This document shows, piece after piece, positions 6,545 through 8,463 of a DNA stretch of 8,463 nucleotides (its first letter is position 1; each line of letters opens with the position of its first letter). The notes beneath the pieces were generated by a model. The model did no database searches. It saw nothing but the letters and a program-made list of their open reading frames with translations, and was not told the origin of the DNA. Both the position numbers and the translations under genes were made by a program. Where the stretch lies: NCBI GenBank assembly GCA_947478535.1, contig CANJXD010000229.1, positions 1 through 8,463 on the forward strand. The letters are read 5' to 3'. Origin of the DNA: Acetobacteraceae bacterium (GTDB taxonomy: Bacteria > Pseudomonadota > Alphaproteobacteria > Acetobacterales > Acetobacteraceae).

Positions 6545-7546
6545 ATGGATCAGGGACTGGACGCGGCGCTGGCCGAAACGCTGGCGCGGGTGGCGCTCGG
6601 CCATGTCGGCCAGCAATGGCCGGCCAAGCTGGACCATGTGCTGGAAGGCCCGCAGGATCTGACCGGTCCGGCCACCCAGCACCCGGCCTTCCATGGCAGC
6701 TTCGACTGGCATTCCTGCGTGCACGCGCATTGGATGCTGGCCCGGCTGCTGCGCCGCTTTCCCGCCCTGCCCGCCGCCCCCGCCATCGCCGCCCGCTTCG
6801 ATGCGGCGCTGACGCCGGCAAACATCGCGGCGGAATGCGCCTATCTCGCCCGGCCTTCCGCGCGCGGCTTCGAGCGCCCCTATGGCTGGGCCTGGCTGCT
6901 GAAGTTGCAGGCCGAGTTGGACACCCTGCCCGAACCCCGCTGGAGCGCCGCGCTATCCCCGCTCGCCGAGGTTTTCGCCGCCCGCTTCCGCGCCCATCTG
7001 CCGCGCGCGGACTACCCGATCCGCGCCGGGATGCACACGAATACGGCCTTCGCCCTGACACTCGCCGCCGATTGGGCGGCGGCGCAGGACCCGTCGCTGT
7101 TCACCCTCATGGCCGAGACCGCCTGGCGCTGGCATGAGGCCGACCGGGATTGCCAGGCGTGGGAGCCCTCGGGCGAGGATTTTCTCTCCCCTGCCCTGAC
7201 CGAGGCGGCCTGCCTCGCCCGGCTGCTGCCGCCAGCGCGGTTCGGGCCGTGGCGGGACCGCTTCCTGCCCTGGATGGGCGCCCGCCAGCCCGCGAGCCTG
7301 TTCACCCCCGCCCGCGTCGCGGATCGCAGCGACGGGCGGATCGTCCACCTCGACGGGCTGAACCTGTCCCGCGCCTGGTGCTGGCGCATCCTGGCGGCGA
7401 CAATGGAGCGCCAGGACCCGCGGCGGGACACACTGGAGCAGACGGCAGCGGCGCATGTCGCGGCATCGCTTCCGCATGTCGATGGGCACTATATGGGCGC
7501 GCATTGGCTGGCGAGTTTTGCCGTGCTGGCGCTGGATGGGAGCTGA
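6545..7546 (+). CDS. DUF2891 family protein
   Basis: This 333-aa protein is recognised by a run of family signatures. These are HPAFHGSFDWHSCVHAHW (46-63), YPIRAGMHTNTAF (157-169), WEPSGEDFLSPALTEA (206-221), HLDGLNLSRAWCW (268-280) and MGAHWLASFAVLAL close to the C-terminus. It appears all-helical with helix pairs, consistent with an alpha/alpha-barrel. The conserved His, Asp, Glu and Trp residues resemble an enzyme active site of the kind that handles sugars, but no activity has been assigned to the family to my knowledge. No signal peptide or membrane helix is evident, so it is probably cytosolic. Length is slightly short but all signature blocks are present. It stands alone, divergent from the peroxiredoxin operon and followed by a long intergenic region. 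Family call strong, function unknown. Confidence 0.5.
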   Translation: MDQGLDAALAETLARVALGHVGQQWPAKLDHVLEGPQDLTGPATQHPAFHGSFDWHSCVHAHWMLARLLRRFPALPAAPAIAARFDAALTPANIAAECAYLARPSARGFERPYGWAWLLKLQAELDTLPEPRWSAALSPLAEVFAARFRAHLPRADYPIRAGMHTNTAFALTLAADWAAAQDPSLFTLMAETAWRWHEADRDCQAWEPSGEDFLSPALTEAACLARLLPPARFGPWRDRFLPWMGARQPASLFTPARVADRSDGRIVHLDGLNLSRAWCWRILAATMERQDPRRDTLEQTAAAHVAASLPHVDGHYMGAHWLASFAVLALDGS

Positions 7547-7553
7547 GGCGCCC

Positions 7554-7580
7554 TAAGGGGATTAAGAGATTTAAGGGGTT
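7554..7580. repeat. Three 9-bp tandem units, consensus TAAGGGGAT
   Basis: The units are TAAGGGGAT (7554-7562), TAAGAGATT (7563-7571) and TAAGGGGTT (7572-7580). They begin 8 nt after the DUF2891 stop codon. This AT-rich, purine-biased stretch stands out from its GC-rich surroundings. Confidence 0.5.
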
Positions 7581-7678
7581 CTAGATGCGATTCCGCGCGC
7601 CCGTTTCGGACGAACTCCCCTTCCGCCGCAAAGCCCTGGGAGGTGGAAGGCACGAGGGGAGAATTGCGCATTTATTCC

Positions 7679-7684
7679 TACAAT
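7679..7684 (+). promoter_or_regulatory. Possible -10 element (TACAAT)
   Basis: TACAAT matches five of six bases of the sigma-70 -10 consensus and lies in the AT-richest part of the region. No -35 hexamer sits at 16-18 nt spacing, so this is only a weak candidate promoter for the gene at 7861; it would give a 5' leader of about 170 nt that includes the hairpin. Confidence 0.5.
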
Positions 7685-7775
7685 AACGTACCGCCCCAGC
7701 GCAAGGAACATCGGCGGAATAGGCGCACCCCGAGGGAAGGCGGCTTTCAGCGCCGCGTGTTCGGCAGGCGGGTGC

Positions 7776-7840
7776 CCGCGCGTCATCATCGGCGAGAGAC
7801 TCCCCGCGACAGGCGGCACCGCGCCGGTATGATGGCGCGG
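7776..7840 (+). promoter_or_regulatory. Long interrupted hairpin in the leader of the 161-aa membrane protein gene
   Basis: Three consecutive helices pair in register. 7776-7781 (CCGCGC) pairs with 7835-7840 (GCGCGG), 7784-7789 (CATCAT) with 7829-7834 (ATGATG), and 7790-7794 (CGGCG) with 7822-7826 (CGCCG). That is 17 base pairs, broken only by a GT bulge on each side. The 27-nt loop contains a further CCGC/GCGG stem (7804-7807 with 7813-7816). The structure ends 8 nt before the ribosome site at 7849-7853. It may be a leader or attenuator-like structure, or a palindromic repeat element. It has no T-run and is not an intrinsic terminator. Confidence 0.5.
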
Positions 7841-7848
7841 ACGGAATG

Positions 7849-7853
7849 AAGGG
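7849..7853 (+). promoter_or_regulatory. Ribosome binding site (AAGGG) choosing the ATG at 7861
   Basis: AAGGG ends 7 nt before the ATG at 7861. It lies inside the first codons of the alternative ATG at 7846, which has no good site of its own. Confidence 0.5.
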
Positions 7854-7860
7854 CTCGGCG

Positions 7861-8346
7861 ATGGGCTTCGCGGTATGGTTGGGCCGGACGACGGCAGCGG
7901 TGGCGGGGCTGCTGGCCGTGGTCTGGGTTTACGGCGCGCAGCCGGACCGCGAGGGGCCGCGCGCCATCGCCGCGCAAGCCGTGTGCCGTGCCAACTACGA
8001 ACTGCGCGCCGACACCGCCAACCAGCGCGGCGACTTCACCGCATCGGCGCGTGCCCGCATGGATATCAACACCTGCCAATGGCTGGACGGCGGATGGGAC
8101 GGCGCTGCGCTGACCCGCGCCGGCATTGCCAGCCTGGCCGCTGTGGCGCTGGTCCTGTTGTCCGCGATGGCCGCGCAGATGGGCCGCCGGCCGGAAGCCA
8201 ACCCGCCGCCGAGCTACACCGACATGGCCCACATGATCGCGCTGGAAAAAGGCGACGCATGGCGGCTGCACCAGGAACAGATCAGCGAGGCCACAGCGCG
8301 GGAGCGTGTGGAGCGCAGGCTGCGCGAGCGCGGCGTCAGGGTGTGA
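7861..8346 (+). CDS. Unrecognised two-TM small membrane protein with two cysteines in the loop
   Basis: This 161-aa protein was not recognised as a known family. The first membrane helix is at about 10-26 (TTAAVAGLLAVVWVYGA), after the short FAVWLGR start. A loop of about 57 residues follows and holds the protein's only two cysteines, Cys42 (AVCRANYELRAD) and Cys72 (MDINTCQWLDGGWDG). The second helix is at about 87-105 (AGIASLAAVALVLLSAMAA). The C-terminal part, 118-161, is charged and helical and rich in Arg and Glu (RERVERRLRERGVRV). With the basic C-terminus inside, both ends would be cytoplasmic and the loop periplasmic, where the cysteines could form a disulfide. The ATG at 7861 was chosen over 7846 for its ribosome site and because the paralogue just downstream aligns from this point. 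An unusual hairpin precedes it. Confidence 0.5.
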   Translation: MGFAVWLGRTTAAVAGLLAVVWVYGAQPDREGPRAIAAQAVCRANYELRADTANQRGDFTASARARMDINTCQWLDGGWDGAALTRAGIASLAAVALVLLSAMAAQMGRRPEANPPPSYTDMAHMIALEKGDAWRLHQEQISEATARERVERRLRERGVRV

Positions 8347-8359
8347 CGCAACCAGAGCC

Positions 8360-8363
8360 GAGG
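8360..8363 (+). promoter_or_regulatory. Ribosome binding site (GAGG) before the downstream paralogue
   Basis: GAGG ends 7 nt before the ATG at 8371 and 11 nt before the ATG at 8375. Spacing favours 8371, yet that frame stops after five codons. Confidence 0.5.
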
Positions 8364-8370
8364 CACCCCA

Positions 8371-8463
8371 ATGAATGAAAGCACCTGATTCGCCGCGTGG
8401 CTCGGCCGCTTGGCCGCCGCCTGCGCCGGCATCCTGGCCGCCATGTGGCTGTGGGAAGCCAGC
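8371..8463 (+). pseudogene. Truncated or interrupted paralogue of the 161-aa membrane protein (runs off window)
   Basis: The frame from the ATG at 8371 reads MNEST, then TGA at 8386-8388, then continues open to the window end as FAAWLGRLAAACAGILAAMW and a few more residues. This matches residues 3-27 of the preceding gene (FAVWLGRTTAAVAGLLAVVW) at 14 of 25 positions, so it is a tandem duplicate. The homology starts at the codon right after the stop. Alternatively, the ATG at 8375 begins MKAP, like the MKGS codons at 7846-7857. It would join the homologous frame if one base were added before 8389, which points to a one-base deletion. The gene may be broken, may use a later start such as TTG at 8410 or ATG at 8443, or may carry a sequencing error. 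The rest lies beyond the window. Confidence 0.5.

Larger units (their letters stand above)
7547..7860. other. 314-bp intergenic region with repeat and hairpin
   Basis: No gene is supported here. Short open frames on both strands (for example 7643-7849 + and 7571-7819 -) lack good starts and protein-like composition. The region holds a 9-bp tandem repeat (7554-7580), an AT-rich stretch with a TACAAT hexamer (7679-7684), a spaced inverted repeat TTCCGCCG/CGGCGGAA (7621-7628 and 7712-7719), and a long hairpin (7776-7840) next to the following gene. Confidence 0.5.

Noticed and set aside
6256..6546. N-terminal extension of the peroxiredoxin to 6546
   Set aside because: The family's proteins begin at the MTIQLGQIAPDF segment, a strong ribosome site precedes the ATG at 6255, and the extension is Arg/Ser-rich without similarity to the family.
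7571..7849. Short open frames on both strands between DUF2891 and the 161-aa protein gene
   Set aside because: No good ribosome sites, Arg/Pro-rich composition, and they run through the repeat or hairpin structures.
8375..8463. Alternative frame from the ATG at 8375 read without a shift
   Set aside because: It gives a Pro/Ala/Trp-rich product unlike any membrane protein, whereas the adjacent frame matches the upstream paralogue.

Overview
The window looks like a stretch of alphaproteobacterial chromosome. It is very GC-rich (about 70% by eye), almost every codon ends in G or C, and genes are tightly packed with ATGA overlaps. The gene set (GldG/DUF4340 gliding-type ABC accessory genes, a Prx6-type peroxiredoxin, a short EpsC-like CysE, DUF2891) fits Acetobacteraceae, for example Roseomonas-like bacteria. 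That placement is inferred from composition and gene content, not from a marker gene. No rRNA, tRNA, CRISPR array, transposase, integrase or phage gene was seen.

Region 1 (1-3313, + strand) is a translationally coupled operon. It holds the 3' part of a GldG-family ABC transporter auxiliary protein (open from base 1), a DUF4340 membrane-anchored protein and a Nudix hydrolase, each joined to the next by an ATGA overlap. The matching ATPase and permease are expected just upstream of the window. Region 2 (3400-4059, + strand) encodes a two-helix membrane protein whose cytoplasmic end resembles the phospho-accepting helix of a histidine kinase (AHDIGNL) but has no ATPase domain. Its 3' end overlaps cysE antisense.

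Region 3 (6255 down to 3924, - strand) is a compact sulfur and redox operon: 1-Cys peroxiredoxin, then cysteine synthase (cysK) 28 nt later, then serine O-acetyltransferase (cysE) 6 nt later. CysE makes O-acetylserine, CysK converts it with sulfide to cysteine, and the peroxiredoxin removes peroxides, presumably using thiol reductant. Region 4 (6256-6544) is a divergent intergenic region containing an AT-rich perfect palindrome. Region 5 (6545-7546, + strand) is a DUF2891 protein, probably an alpha/alpha-barrel carbohydrate-related protein of unknown activity.

Region 6 (7547-8463) is the least ordinary part. A 314-bp intergenic stretch carries three 9-bp tandem units and, just before the next gene, a 17-bp interrupted hairpin. 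The next gene encodes an unrecognised 161-aa two-helix membrane protein. It is followed after 24 nt by the start of a clear paralogue whose reading frame is broken by an in-frame TGA, or by a one-base frameshift, before running off the window.

Most of the window is ordinary housekeeping. The parts most worth a second look are the kinase-like membrane protein without an ATPase domain (3400-4059) and the hairpin plus tandem small-membrane-protein locus (7776-8463).
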